Part shown: positions 54,759 to 63,486 of the stretch, piece after piece | Layout of the letters: each line of letters starts with the position of its first letter | Numbering within the stretch: the stretch's first letter is position 1 | NCBI RefSeq assembly: GCF_900103365.1 | Contig: NZ_LT629703.1 | Coordinates: forward strand, 2,542,001 to 2,606,000 | From: Afipia sp. GAS231 | GTDB lineage: Bacteria; Pseudomonadota; Alphaproteobacteria; Rhizobiales; Xanthobacteraceae | DNA length: 64,000 bases | Direction of reading: 5' to 3' | Made by a program: the position numbers and the translations under genes | The notes under the pieces: generated by a model | The model's input: the letters and a program-made list of their open reading frames with translations, nothing else | What the model was told of the DNA's origin: nothing | Databases searched by the model: none

Positions 54759-55319
54759 ATGGAAGCGGAAGCCAGGTTGGCAAACGAGCCCGAACAGCCG
54801 ATCCTGGTGCGGCCGTCGCGCGACACCGATGTCGAGGCCATGCTGGCGATCTACCGCCGCCATATCCGTGACGGCATCGAGGAAGGCGTCAGCGACGCCG
54901 AGACGCCGCAGCCCGACGACCTGCGCGACCGGCGCAAGAACCTGCGCAGCCGCCGCTTCCCCCATCTGGTGGCGACGCGCGGCGGCGAGGTGGTCGGTTA
55001 CGCCTATGTGGTGCTGTTTCGCAAGCGACCGGCCTATCGCTACACGGTCAAGCACTCGATCTATGTTCATCACGCGCAGGTCGGTCAGGGCATCGGGCGC
55101 ATCATGATGCAGGAACTGATCGACGTCTGCGCCGCGGCAGGTTTTCGGCAGATCATCGGCTATATCGATGCGGATAATACCGCCTCGCTCGGACTCCATG
55201 AGAAGTTCGGATTTTCCCGGGTGGGCTTGCTGCCCGGTGTCGCTTATCGGCACGGCCGCTGGGCCGACACCATCATGGTTCAGCGCTCGCTCGCGTCCGG
55301 CAGCACGACGGCACCTTGA
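54759..55319 (+). CDS. GNAT family N-acetyltransferase
   Basis: 186 aa from ATG 54759, with GGAG just upstream inside the R1-derived leader. SIYVHHAQVGQGIGRIMMQELIDVCAAAGFRQIIGYIDADNTASLGLHEKFGF is acetyl-CoA motif A and the usual C-terminal helix. It resembles phosphinothricin/methionine-sulfoximine acetyltransferases. The ORF extension upstream to 54684 comes only from the repeat. The DUF155 gene follows directly (ATGGAA at 55320). Confidence 0.9.
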   Translation: MEAEARLANEPEQPILVRPSRDTDVEAMLAIYRRHIRDGIEEGVSDAETPQPDDLRDRRKNLRSRRFPHLVATRGGEVVGYAYVVLFRKRPAYRYTVKHSIYVHHAQVGQGIGRIMMQELIDVCAAAGFRQIIGYIDADNTASLGLHEKFGFSRVGLLPGVAYRHGRWADTIMVQRSLASGSTTAP

Positions 55320-56126
55320 ATGGAAAAATCTCTGCAACCATCGCGGCGCGTTCCCGTCCACGCCCTTCATCTCGGCGACCGCATCAACACGTCGGGCTAT
55401 GACGGCGAGATCCTCTCGGCCGTGCCGCTGGCGGTTCGAAGCGGGCAGAACGGCGTTGCGGTGCTGTTTCGTTACGGCGTCGCCGTCCTGATCGGTTTTA
55501 CGGCGGAAGAAGAAGCCGCGTTTCTGCAGAAGATTTCGACCCGTATCGTCGGCCCGCTCAGCGTGGCCGAGGAAGAGAATGCATTCGTCGAGATCGCCGC
55601 AGGCGCGGAGGACCAGATCTCCGCGGGCGGCCCGATTGCGCTTGGCGACATGTCGCTGCCGCGAATGCTGATCGTCGCCGACGCTTTGGCCAAGAGCGTG
55701 GCGCTGGCCAGCGACGAGCGCGACGTTACCAAAGTGTTCGGCGTGATCGAACCCTTTGCCGCAGAACTGGCTACGCATGGCCGCACCCGTCGCAACCGGA
55801 CCGAGATTTTGAAGCTGGTGGGAAACGCCCTGCTGGTCCAGCACCGGGTGTCCGGCCGCGTTGCTGTCGCGGAAAAGCCGGACGCGCTGTGGGACCGGCC
55901 CGACCTGGAACGGCTCTATGCAAGGCTTGAAGACGAGTACGAACTGAAAGAGCGGGTCGAAACCCTCGACCGCAAACTCAACGTCATCGCCGATACCGCG
56001 GAGACCCTGGCCGACATCATCGACACCAGGCGCTCGCTCCGCCTCGAGATCATCGTCGTCCTGCTGATCGCGATCGAAATCGCGACCAGCTTCTATCAGA
56101 TTTTCATCGCGCGCGGGACGCATTGA
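55320..56126 (+). CDS. RMD1/DUF155 family membrane-anchored protein
   Basis: 268 aa. VPVHALHLGDRINTSGYDG, then GVAVLFRYGVAVLIGFTAEEEAAFLQKI, and a long helical part DLERLYARLEDEYELKERVETLDRKLNVIADTAETLADIIDTRRSLRLEIIVVLLIAIEIATSFYQIF with a C-terminal membrane helix: the RMD1/YagE-type DUF155 fold. Eukaryotic relatives act in mitochondria and in meiotic division; the bacterial role is unknown. It follows the GNAT stop with no gap, so they form an operon. Confidence 0.88.
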   Translation: MEKSLQPSRRVPVHALHLGDRINTSGYDGEILSAVPLAVRSGQNGVAVLFRYGVAVLIGFTAEEEAAFLQKISTRIVGPLSVAEEENAFVEIAAGAEDQISAGGPIALGDMSLPRMLIVADALAKSVALASDERDVTKVFGVIEPFAAELATHGRTRRNRTEILKLVGNALLVQHRVSGRVAVAEKPDALWDRPDLERLYARLEDEYELKERVETLDRKLNVIADTAETLADIIDTRRSLRLEIIVVLLIAIEIATSFYQIFIARGTH

Positions 56127-56204
56127 GGGAAGCCGTGGCTTGGAAAATGGCTGTTCTAGGCAATGGCGTCTATCTCGATTAGCGGCCTTACTTCGAAGCC
56201 AGCC

Positions 56205-56447
56205 TTACTTCAAAGCTTTGGCGATCTTGTGCTCCAGGTGGCCGGTTTCATGATCGCGGCGGAGCTGGCCCAGCGACGTCTCGTTGAGCTGAAGCATGAC
56301 CTCGCTCAGCTTCTCGGTGTCGGGATAGCCGGCTGCGAAGCCGCGTCCGTAAATCTTGCGCAAGGTGCTGACGAGGGTGTTGCCGTGCTTGTGGCTGATG
56401 TCGCCGTCGTGGTTGCGATGACGATTGTCCAGACCTGGCTTGCTCAT
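56205..56447 (-). CDS. small conserved hypothetical protein
   Basis: 80 aa from ATG 56447, which has a GGAGAG site 7 nt upstream. His- and Asp-rich N-terminus (NRHRNHDGDISHKHGN), then a helical body LVSTLRKIYGRGFAAGYPDTEKLSEVMLQLNETSLGQLRRDHETGHLEHKIAKALK. No family recognised. Predicted cytosolic. The upstream frame to 56669 is not needed. Convergent with the DUF155 gene. Confidence 0.65.
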   Translation of the reverse strand: MSKPGLDNRHRNHDGDISHKHGNTLVSTLRKIYGRGFAAGYPDTEKLSEVMLQLNETSLGQLRRDHETGHLEHKIAKALK

Positions 56448-56721
56448 GCTGCTCTCCATGGTGGCCGCAAGCGACAGCATCCTCCCGCCGGGCTCGGATG
56501 GCAACCAAGGCCCGGCGATGTCAGGTCTCGGCAGCGTTAGTGCGATGCAGCGTAACATTCGACACGCGCCGGGGAACAAGTGTTCCGATTGGTAGTTGCC
56601 TAGCAACGAAGCCGGAGTCGACCTTTGATTTACGCCGCCGGACTGGCGGCGGTGTATTTGAGCCGACATCGGTTCTCAAAGCGAAATCATCGAGAGACTT
56701 CAAGATCAGGGACGAAAGCCA

Positions 56722-57222
56722 TTGCGTGTCTTCATCCTGGCATTGTCAATCCTGGCAGTTCTCGTCAGTGCAAATGCGGCCAAAGCCGGTCTGAGCACGA
56801 CTGACCGCGACCAGTTGGCATCCGCCGATCCGGCGACCGTTGCCCCCGAGGCAACTCAGCAAACCGAAGATCAGATAGGCCTCGACAAGGCAAAGCGCCG
56901 CGACGTGCAGCGCATGCTGACCGGTCTCGGCTTCGACACCAAGGTCAACGGACGGTTCGACAAGTCGACCCGCGCCGTCATCACGCGCTGGCAGGCGGCA
57001 CGCGGCTATCCCAAGACTGGCTTCCTCGACACGCTGCAGCATCAGGCGCTCCTGACCGAGTCCGTCACGGCTGCACAGGCCAGCTTCAGCAGCAGCGACC
57101 AATCTGTTGACGATCGTCCGGCCCGCCATCACGGCGGCAGTGGTGCTCGCCATCACCGCGGTGGTGGCGGTCCCGGTGGACTGATCGGCGGCGTGGTGGG
57201 CGGACTGTTCGGACGCAGGTGA
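56722..57222 (+). CDS. peptidoglycan-binding domain exported protein
   Basis: 166 aa from TTG 56722, with an AGGGA-type site 10 nt upstream. Signal peptide to about ANAAKAG. Residues 55-100 (KRRDVQRMLTGLGFDTKVNGRFDKSTRAVITRWQAARGYPKTGFLDTLQ) are a PG_binding_1 domain. The C-terminus is His/Gly-rich (RHHGGSGARHHRGGGG) and ends GLIGGVVGGLFGRR. It probably anchors to the cell wall. No enzyme domain is present. Confidence 0.87.
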   Translation: MRVFILALSILAVLVSANAAKAGLSTTDRDQLASADPATVAPEATQQTEDQIGLDKAKRRDVQRMLTGLGFDTKVNGRFDKSTRAVITRWQAARGYPKTGFLDTLQHQALLTESVTAAQASFSSSDQSVDDRPARHHGGSGARHHRGGGGPGGLIGGVVGGLFGRR

Positions 57223-57406
57223 CCCGACAAAATTGTCCAGAGCGTTAAGCGCTGACGTTTCGGTCCGCGCCATCAACAGGGCCTGGAGCGGCAATCCTGT
57301 TCGCGTTCGATAGCGGCTGGTTGTTCTCCCGCGAATGACTTAGGCTCCCTCCCAATCCGGCGCGATCAGGCATCCCGCGCTGCAAAAAACTATGGGAAGA
57401 ACCAAC

Positions 57407-58483
57407 ATGACCAGCCGCCGTGACTTTCTCAAAGGCGGCGCTGCCGCTGGCGTCGTCTTCTGCAGTTGCGGAATGCTGCAAAATGCCAATGCGCAGGCTT
57501 CGCGCCAAAAGCTGCCGGTCATGGTCGGGGTCAAGCGCGTCCGAACCATCGACGTGCATGCGCATTGCGTGATCCCGGAAGCCAGCAAGCTGCTCGGCCC
57601 GCGATCGCCGAACACCGTGCGGGGCGGAGACGAGGTCGCGATCGACGTGGCCAAGCGGTTAGCTGCGATGGACCAGCAAGCCGTCGACATGGAAGTGCTG
57701 TCGATCAATCCCAACTGGTACAACAGGGATCGCGAACTGGCCGGCGAAGTGGTCAAGATCCAGAACGAGAAACTGGCCGAACTGTGCGCGTCGAAATCCG
57801 ACCGGTTTGCCGGCTTCGCCTCCCTGACCCTGCAGGCGCCCGACCTCGCGGTGCAAGAGCTCGAGACCGCGGTCAAGAAGCAGGGACTGAAGGGCGCCGC
57901 GATCGGCGGCAATGTCGATGGCACGGCTTTTTCCGATCCCAGGTTTCACCCGGTCTGGGCCAAGGCCGAAGAGCTCGGCGCATCGCTGTTCATCCATCCG
58001 CAGGGCGTGTCGGAGCTCAACGAGCAAGTGGCCGGCAATGGCTGGCTGTCGAACGCGATCTCCTATCCCGTGGAGACCACGATCGCGCTCTCGCACATGA
58101 TCTTCGAGGGCACGTTCGACAAATTCCCCAAGCTGAAAGTGATCGCGGCCCATGGCGGCGGCTTCCTGCCGTCCTATGCCGACCGGTCGGACCATGCCTG
58201 CCTGGTCAATCCCGGCGGATGCAATCCCGACATCAAGCTAGCGAAGCAACCGACCGAGTACCTCAAGCAGATCTATTTCGACTCCCTGGTGTTCACGCCG
58301 GAGGCGCTGCGCCATCTCGCCGCACAGGTTGGCGTCAGCCAGATCGTGCTCGGCAGCGATTATCCCTTCCCCTGGCAGCTCCAGCCCGTCGACCACATTT
58401 TTGCGTCGGCATCGTTCAGCGACGACGAGAAGGCGGACATGCTGGGGCGCACTGCGGAGAAGCTGCTGAATTTCGGGGCGTGA
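57407..58483 (+). CDS. Tat-exported amidohydrolase (ACMSD-like, amidohydrolase_2)
   Basis: 358 aa from ATG 57407 (MTSRRDFLKGGAAAG); the upstream ATG 57392 would put residues before the twin arginine. The leader ends in VFCSCGMLQNANAQA, with a lipobox-like Cys possible. The TIM barrel has IDVHAHCVIPEA (metal H-x-H), FIHPQGV, AHGGGFLPSYADR and the late aspartate in GSDYPFPWQ. Decarboxylases and hydrolases of the ACMSD group act on cyclic acids. The IS110 pair is inserted 10 bp after its stop. Confidence 0.92.
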   Translation: MTSRRDFLKGGAAAGVVFCSCGMLQNANAQASRQKLPVMVGVKRVRTIDVHAHCVIPEASKLLGPRSPNTVRGGDEVAIDVAKRLAAMDQQAVDMEVLSINPNWYNRDRELAGEVVKIQNEKLAELCASKSDRFAGFASLTLQAPDLAVQELETAVKKQGLKGAAIGGNVDGTAFSDPRFHPVWAKAEELGASLFIHPQGVSELNEQVAGNGWLSNAISYPVETTIALSHMIFEGTFDKFPKLKVIAAHGGGFLPSYADRSDHACLVNPGGCNPDIKLAKQPTEYLKQIYFDSLVFTPEALRHLAAQVGVSQIVLGSDYPFPWQLQPVDHIFASASFSDDEKADMLGRTAEKLLNFGA

Positions 58484-58508
58484 GCCCGACGCGTAGCAAC
58501 CATTAAAG

Positions 58509-59456
58509 CTAAGCATCTTTTTCGATCCACGGGGTACCGCGTTGAACGACGGTGTTGGCGTAGATCAGGAGCTTGCGGGCGCAGGCGATGAGTGCGGCGT
58601 TATGATGCTTTCCGGATGCTATTAGGCGTGCGTAGAGCATGGTGAGGGCCTTGTTCCACCGGAACACTGCTGGGAGGGCTGCCGCGAACAGGGAGCGCCG
58701 CAAGCGAGCTCGGCCGCCGGCGATGTGGCGTTGCCCTTTTTGCTGCCCGCTGTCGTTGTCGAAGGGAGCAAGTCCGGCGAGGGCTGCGGCTTCCTCCCGG
58801 CTCACGCGACCAAGCTCGGGCATACGGATAATGATTGCCAGTGCAGTCCGCTCACCGATTCCAGGAATACTGAGCACCAGATCAAAGCGAGCGGCGAGAT
58901 CGGGGTGAGAGCGTAATTGCTTGGCAATGTAACGAACCTGGGCGAGCCGTCGCGCGTTCCATCGAGCAATTTCGCCAAGAACCATTCGCCGCAACCGAGG
59001 CTCGTGGATATGTTCCAGCCGGGTCTTGAAGCGCCTGAGATCCTCATCGATTTGATCGAGGAAAGTCAGATTTTCAGCCAATTCAGCCAGACGTGAATCT
59101 GGCGTAGTCTTCGGCGGATCGAGCGTTGCTGTGCAAGCCGCGATCAAGACCGCGTCGAGCGCATCGTTCTTGGCGCGGCACAGATGCACCCGGCCAAACG
59201 CCTTGACCTGGATCGGCTGCAGCACCAGCACGGTAAAGCCTGCCTCGCGTAAATGCTCCACCACACCACGTTCATACCCGCCGGTCGCCTCGATGCCGAC
59301 GCGCGTCACGCCGGCCTTGGCTAGGTAACCGGCAAGGGCTCGCCAGCCAGGCAAGACGTTTGCGACCTGCCAACGCTCGGCACGATCGTGAACTGCGATG
59401 TCCAGTTTGGACTTGGACGTATCGATTCCAGCCGTCGTTATGATAATCTGTGTCAT
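58509..59456 (-). CDS. IS110-family transposase A
   Basis: 315 aa from ATG 59456 (MTQIIITTAGIDTSKSKLDIAVHD). The N-terminal RuvC-like DEDD domain has D in GIDTSK, E in IEATGGYERGVVEHL, and two D in AKNDALDAVLIA. The C-terminal Tnp (Transposase_20) domain has IPGIGERTALAIIIRMPELGRVSREEAAALAGLAPFDNDSGQQKGQ and GGRARLRRSLFAAALPAVFRWN, with the candidate serine in DSG. About four fifths identical by eye to transposase B. The longer frame to 60017 is antisense noise through the promoter region. Confidence 0.95.
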   Translation of the reverse strand: MTQIIITTAGIDTSKSKLDIAVHDRAERWQVANVLPGWRALAGYLAKAGVTRVGIEATGGYERGVVEHLREAGFTVLVLQPIQVKAFGRVHLCRAKNDALDAVLIAACTATLDPPKTTPDSRLAELAENLTFLDQIDEDLRRFKTRLEHIHEPRLRRMVLGEIARWNARRLAQVRYIAKQLRSHPDLAARFDLVLSIPGIGERTALAIIIRMPELGRVSREEAAALAGLAPFDNDSGQQKGQRHIAGGRARLRRSLFAAALPAVFRWNKALTMLYARLIASGKHHNAALIACARKLLIYANTVVQRGTPWIEKDA

Positions 59457-59690
59457 CTTCGTCGACCCTGCCTTGTGAAGCGAACCAAGTTGTTCCGGCA
59501 ACCATCCGGGTCCGATGAAGGTGCTGACGACGATCTCGCTACGGAGCAGCCAAAAGTGGCTCTGGATGGGTACGATCCGATCGCCAGCGGCCTGCCGCGG
59601 ATTGCCGTCCGTGGCAGGCCATTCCTTTCGGAACACACCGACAATAATCGATTTTGCTATTACAAGGATGGGTTGAGCACAGCGAAACCC
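59457..59690 (-). ncRNA. predicted bridge RNA of element A
   Basis: The 5' non-coding region of transposase A, which in the IS110 group encodes the bridge (guide) RNA. It carries the hairpin at 59589-59620 on the plus strand (arms GGCCTGCCGCGG and CCGTGGCAGGCC). Compared with element B, one pair is changed on both sides (T-A to C-G, in transcript orientation) and keeps pairing, while the adjacent pair becomes A-C. Its guide loops cannot be assigned by eye. Confidence 0.6.
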
Positions 59691-59714
59691 ATCATCGTCG
59701 CGCACCGGAGTTGA

Positions 59715-59948
59715 TGGGTATCGCTTCGCTCCACCCATCCTTGTAATAGCGAAGTCGACTATCATTGGGATGTTCCGAAAGGAATGGCCTGCCGTGGACG
59801 GCCATCCACGGCAGGCCGCTGGCGATCGGATCGAACCCATCCTGAGCAGTTTGTGGCTGCCCCGTAGCGTGATCGCGCCAGCACCTTCATCGGACCCGGA
59901 TGGTTGCCGGAACAACTTGGTTCGCTTCACAAGGCGGGGTCGACGAAG
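59715..59948 (+). ncRNA. predicted bridge RNA of element B
   Basis: The 5' non-coding region of transposase B. A perfect 12-bp stem (GGCCTGCCGTGG 59786-59797 and CCACGGCAGGCC 59806-59817) with an 8-nt loop matches the one in element A except for a compensatory change. The last 90 bp before the ATG are nearly identical to A and probably hold the right-end guide loop. Confidence 0.6.
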
Positions 59949-60896
59949 ATGACACAGACTATCATAACGACGGCTGGAATCGATACATCCAAGGCCAAAC
60001 TGGACGTTGCTGTTCATGATCGGTCCGAGCGCTGGCGGGTTGCCAATGCTTTACCTGGCTGGCGCGCCTTGGCGGCCAACCTGTCTAAAGCCGGCGTGAC
60101 GCGCGTCGGGATCGAGGCGACGGGCGGCTATGAACGCGGCGTGGTGGAGTATTTGCGCAAGGCGGGCTTCACCGTGCTGGTGCTGCAGCCGGTCCAGGTC
60201 AAGGCTTTTGGCCGGGTGCATCTGCGTCGCGCCAAGAACGATGCGCTCGATGCGTTCTTGATCGCGGCTTGCACAGCGACACTCGATCAGCCGAAGACTG
60301 CGCCAGATCCTCGACTGGCACAACTGGCTGGATATCTGACCTTTCTCGAACAGATCGAGGAAGACATCGCGCGTCACAAGACCCGGCTCGAACATATCGA
60401 CGAACCTGGCCTGCGGCGCATTGTTAACAGCGACATCGTCCGGCTGAAGGCACGACGGGCCGCGCAGATACGCGACATTGCCAAGCGACTTCGCGCCAGT
60501 GACGATCTTGCCATGCGACTCAATCTGGTGCTGAGCATTCCCGGCATCGGAGAACGCACGGCGCTGGCGCTTCTGATCCGCATGCCCGAGCTTGGGCAAG
60601 TCAGCCGCGAGGAAGCTGCAGCCTTGGCCGGCCTGGCTCCCTTCGACGACGACAGCGGAAAACATAAAGGCCTACGTCGCATAGCTGGCGGGCGAAGTCG
60701 CCTACGCCGCTCCCTGTTCGCGGCTGCCCTCCCAGCGGTCTTCCGCTGGAACAAGGCACTCGTCGCGCTCTATGCCCGCCTGACGGCCGCTGGAAAGGCC
60801 CACACCGCAGCGCTCATCGCTTGCGCCCGAAAGCTCCTGATCTACGCCAACACCGTGGTCCAGCGCGGTACGCCGTGGACCGAAAAAGCCGCCTAG
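59949..60896 (+). CDS. IS110-family transposase B
   Basis: 315 aa from ATG 59949 (MTQTIITTAGIDTSKAKLDVAVHD). DEDD residues in GIDTSK, IEATGGYERGVVEYL and AKNDALDAFLIA; Tnp domain IPGIGERTALALLIRMPELGQVSREEAAALAGLAPFDDDSGKHKGL and GGRSRLRRSLFAAALPAVFRWN. It is a full-length sister of transposase A, not a recent copy. Both open frames look intact, so either could be active. Confidence 0.95.
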   Translation: MTQTIITTAGIDTSKAKLDVAVHDRSERWRVANALPGWRALAANLSKAGVTRVGIEATGGYERGVVEYLRKAGFTVLVLQPVQVKAFGRVHLRRAKNDALDAFLIAACTATLDQPKTAPDPRLAQLAGYLTFLEQIEEDIARHKTRLEHIDEPGLRRIVNSDIVRLKARRAAQIRDIAKRLRASDDLAMRLNLVLSIPGIGERTALALLIRMPELGQVSREEAAALAGLAPFDDDSGKHKGLRRIAGGRSRLRRSLFAAALPAVFRWNKALVALYARLTAAGKAHTAALIACARKLLIYANTVVQRGTPWTEKAA

Positions 60897-60979
60897 CTCT
60901 TAATGGTTGCTACGGGCTATCGGCGGCCTGATGCGGCCTGCCGTCGTTGCGAGGCGCCGAAGGGTCGCGCGAGTCTTGA

Positions 60980-61093
60980 TTAGCGACGGAAATTGCGCAG
61001 CAACCGATCGACAAACCACATCACATAGATGGCCACGAACGAGAGAACGAATATTTCGCCGGTAAACAGGAAGGCCTGCTGGGCAACCGTCAT
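60980..61093 (-). CDS. 37-aa single-span membrane protein
   Basis: From ATG 61093, 6 nt after a strong GGAGG site: MTVAQQAFLFTGEIFVLSF-type helix then VAIYVMWFVDRLLRNFRR. One transmembrane helix with a basic C-terminal end, as in many small bacterial membrane proteins. No family recognised. It lies just past the IS110 pair, in sequence that is otherwise repeats. Confidence 0.6.
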   Translation of the reverse strand: MTVAQQAFLFTGEIFVLSFVAIYVMWFVDRLLRNFRR

Positions 61094-61439
61094 GTGTTCC
61101 TCCGCTGCGTTTGCGTTCATTCGCCCGGCTGATACCGGGCGCGCGGCGTTTTGGCCGCGCGGGCATGATGGCCCCCAATCGCCGGCGTCGGGTTGCGATG
61201 GATCAAGTGTTCCGGCTTGCGCGCCGCGGCTAATTTCCTCAACCCAATCAACGCGATTCCACCCGTCCAGCCGTCGCGCGAAAAACATTCCGCTTCCCGC
61301 CGACCCCAAATCACGCCCATAACTCGCGCATCCTTTCCCGCCAGAGGGGCGTCGGCCGTCGTCGCAAACGTTGGGGGAGGTCGCGGTGGACGCGATGGTG
61401 TTGCGCGCAGCAATGTGCGGACGGACGATGCCAGAGCGT

Positions 61440-61745
61440 ACGGTGAAGTCGTGTGGGCCTGACGCCCCGGTGCTGGCGTCAAGTCTCAAAGGAAGCAAAC
61501 GCTTCCCAGGGATGACGGTGGCAAGAAAGCCGGTCGCCGGGGCGAACTCGTATAAGCCGTAAAGCCATTGCGCAGGGAAGGCCGGTGTGATTCCGCCAAA
61601 CCTGTATGCTCGTGCGCGTCCACTATCACCTATTGCGCGCGAGACCGCGGGTGCGGCGAGCACCCGGTCTTCCCTGCGCCCTCTGATTTTCGGTGGGCAA
61701 GATTTCCAGCAAAACTCCGGGTGCATCGCGCCGCGAGAATGCGGA
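61440..61745. repeat. long dispersed-repeat region (Bradyrhizobium type)
   Basis: It holds GTGGGCCTGACGCCC-GGTGCTGGCGTCAAG, then GCGCAGGGAAGGCCGG with the inverted CCGGTCTTCCCTGCGCCCTC further on, and GAGACCGCGGGTGC/GCACCCGG arms. From memory this block, with variations, is spread over Bradyrhizobium genomes. The minus-strand frames through it and the adjacent 61117-61440 region are probably spurious. Confidence 0.65.
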
Positions 61746-61762
61746 CCCACATTCGGTTGTCA

Positions 61763-61857
61763 TCGCCCGGCTTGACCGGGCGATCCAGTATTCCAGAGAC
61801 GTTGATGATTGAATCGATAAGCCGCGGCGTACTGGATCGCCCGGTCAAGCCGGGCGA
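61763..61857. repeat. perfect 28-bp inverted repeat with 39-bp centre
   Basis: Arms 61763-61790 and 61830-61857 are exact inverse complements and each is itself a hairpin (TCGCCCGG...CCGGGCGA). It is the form of a rhizobial intergenic palindromic element. No gene overlaps it. Confidence 0.9.
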
Positions 61858-62063
61858 CGAAAGCATGAAATTGCCCACCCGCCCCGCCCGCCTCCGGTAT
61901 CCGGGGATGCCGATCGACCGACCCAAAATGATTGAACCATTTTGCCCGATCAGGGCTTGCCCCCTACAGAAGTAGGCAATTCTTCATCTGGATCGCGCCG
62001 CTTGGTTGCGCTATCTTTTATCCAACCGGTTAAAAACCCCGGGCAAATTCAAGGGAGGACTAC

Positions 62064-63449
62064 GTGAGATCCAAGGGAATTGGTGCGCTTTCAATCGCGA
62101 TCGCGGCGGCCGGGCTGTTGTATGCCGCCGCGCCTGCGTTTGCCCAGCAAAAGACGATCACGGTCTGGTTCGGCAAGGGCTTCTACAAGTCCGAGGACGA
62201 CGCGCTGCTGGAAACCATCAAGAAATTCGAGGCCAAGACCGGCATCAAGGTCGAACTGTCGCAATATGCGATCCAGGACATGATCCCGAAGACGGTGGCG
62301 GCGCTGGATTCCGGCACCGTGCCCGATGTCGCCTATTCCGACAGCTACGACGTGCAGGCCCAGGGCAAGTGGGCCTATGAAGGCAAGCTCGAGGACCTCT
62401 CCGACATCCTGCTGCCGATGAAGGGCGCGTTCGCGCCCAACACGCTCGAGACCGCGCTGCTCTATAACGACGTCGCCAAGAAGAAGGCCTATTACGGCTT
62501 TCCGCTGAAGCAGCAGAGCATGCACGTCCAGATCTGGCAGGACATGCTGGAACAGGCCGGCTTCAAGCAGAGCGACATCCCGACCAAATGGGAAGATTAC
62601 TGGTCGTTCTGGTGCGACAAGGTGCAGCCCGCAATCCGCAAGGCCACCAACAGCCGCATCTACGCCGTCGGCCAGCCGATGGGCGTGGAATCGACCGACT
62701 CGTTCCAGTCGTTCTACACCTTCATGGACGCCTATAACGTCAAGCTGGTCGATGACGACGGCAAGCTTCTGGTCGACGATCCCAAGGTGCGCGCCAACCT
62801 GATCAGCGCGCTGAAGGATTACACCGATACCTATGTCCGGGGCTGCACGCCGCCCTCTTCCACCACCTGGAAGGATCCGGACAACAACGTCGCGTTCCAC
62901 AACAAGACCATCGTGATGACGCACAACTTCACGATCTCGATCGCGGCAAAATGGCTCGACGACGCCAACAACCCGGCGCTGACGCCGGAACAGCGCGCCG
63001 CCGGCAAGAAGGCCTATGAGGAAACCATCATCACCGCCTCATTCCCGAACAAGCCGGACGGCACGCCGATCAAGTACCGCTCCGACGTCAAGACCGGGCT
63101 GATCTTCGCCAATGCCAAGAACAAGGCGGAAGGCAAGCAGTTCGTCGCCTTCCTGATGCAGGAAGAAAACCTGCGACCCTATGTCGAGGGCGCGCTCGGC
63201 CGCTGGTTCCCGGTCACGACCGCCAGCCAGCAGAGCCCGTTCTGGCAGGCCGACCGCCATCGCAAGGCGGTCTATACCCAGTTCACCGGCGGAACCACGC
63301 CGTTCGACTTCACCAAGAACTGGAAGTTCACTATCCTGAACAACGAGAACGTCTGGGCCAAGGCGATGAACCGGGTGGTGAGCGAGAAGGTTCCGGTCGA
63401 CAAGGCCGTCGACGAACTGATCGCCCGCCTCAAGCAGGTCGCTGGCTAA
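62064..63449 (+). CDS. ABC transporter substrate-binding protein, sugar type
   Basis: 461 aa from GTG 62064, behind a strong GGAGGA site. Signal peptide to about PAFAQ. KTITVWFGKGFYKSEDDALLETIKKFEAKTGIKVELSQYAIQDMIPKTVAALDSGTVPDVAYSD is the family 1 (maltose/glycerol-phosphate type) opening. It delivers a sugar or polyol to the permease. No ABC ATPase is in the window; the permease follows 177 bp later, after a palindromic repeat. Confidence 0.9.
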   Translation: MRSKGIGALSIAIAAAGLLYAAAPAFAQQKTITVWFGKGFYKSEDDALLETIKKFEAKTGIKVELSQYAIQDMIPKTVAALDSGTVPDVAYSDSYDVQAQGKWAYEGKLEDLSDILLPMKGAFAPNTLETALLYNDVAKKKAYYGFPLKQQSMHVQIWQDMLEQAGFKQSDIPTKWEDYWSFWCDKVQPAIRKATNSRIYAVGQPMGVESTDSFQSFYTFMDAYNVKLVDDDGKLLVDDPKVRANLISALKDYTDTYVRGCTPPSSTTWKDPDNNVAFHNKTIVMTHNFTISIAAKWLDDANNPALTPEQRAAGKKAYEETIITASFPNKPDGTPIKYRSDVKTGLIFANAKNKAEGKQFVAFLMQEENLRPYVEGALGRWFPVTTASQQSPFWQADRHRKAVYTQFTGGTTPFDFTKNWKFTILNNENVWAKAMNRVVSEKVPVDKAVDELIARLKQVAG

Positions 63450-63486
63450 GCGAAGCAATGCCGGCCGCCGCGAACGTATGTGTTCC

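Larger units (their letters stand above)
58493..59693 (-). mobile_element. IS110-family element A (inverted relative to element B)
   Basis: Holds one transposase (58509-59456) and about 240 bp of 5' non-coding DNA. The transposase-end boundary contains CGTAGCAACCATTAA (58493-58507), the inverse of the same 15 bp at 60901-60915 in element B. The other boundary is near 59693, within an inverted repeat shared with B. IS110 elements have no terminal inverted repeats of the usual type and use a DEDD/serine enzyme guided by a bridge RNA. Confidence 0.85.
59713..60915 (+). mobile_element. IS110-family element B
   Basis: One transposase (59949-60896) with about 235 bp of 5' non-coding DNA, ending at TTAATGGTTGCTACG (60901-60915). 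It points away from element A, so the two share a divergent 5' junction at about 59656-59750, where ACCCATCCTTGTAATAGC and its inverse face each other. Confidence 0.85.

Noticed and set aside
59457-60017. N-terminal extension of the transposase A frame
   Set aside because: It runs through the 5' non-coding regions of both elements; transposase B and the family start at MTQ-IITTAGIDTSK.
61117-61482. 121-codon minus-strand frame containing GVIWGRREAE
   Set aside because: It lies in dispersed repeat-like sequence and I recall similar frames at many repeats in Bradyrhizobium, so it is probably not a gene. Proteomics could overturn this.
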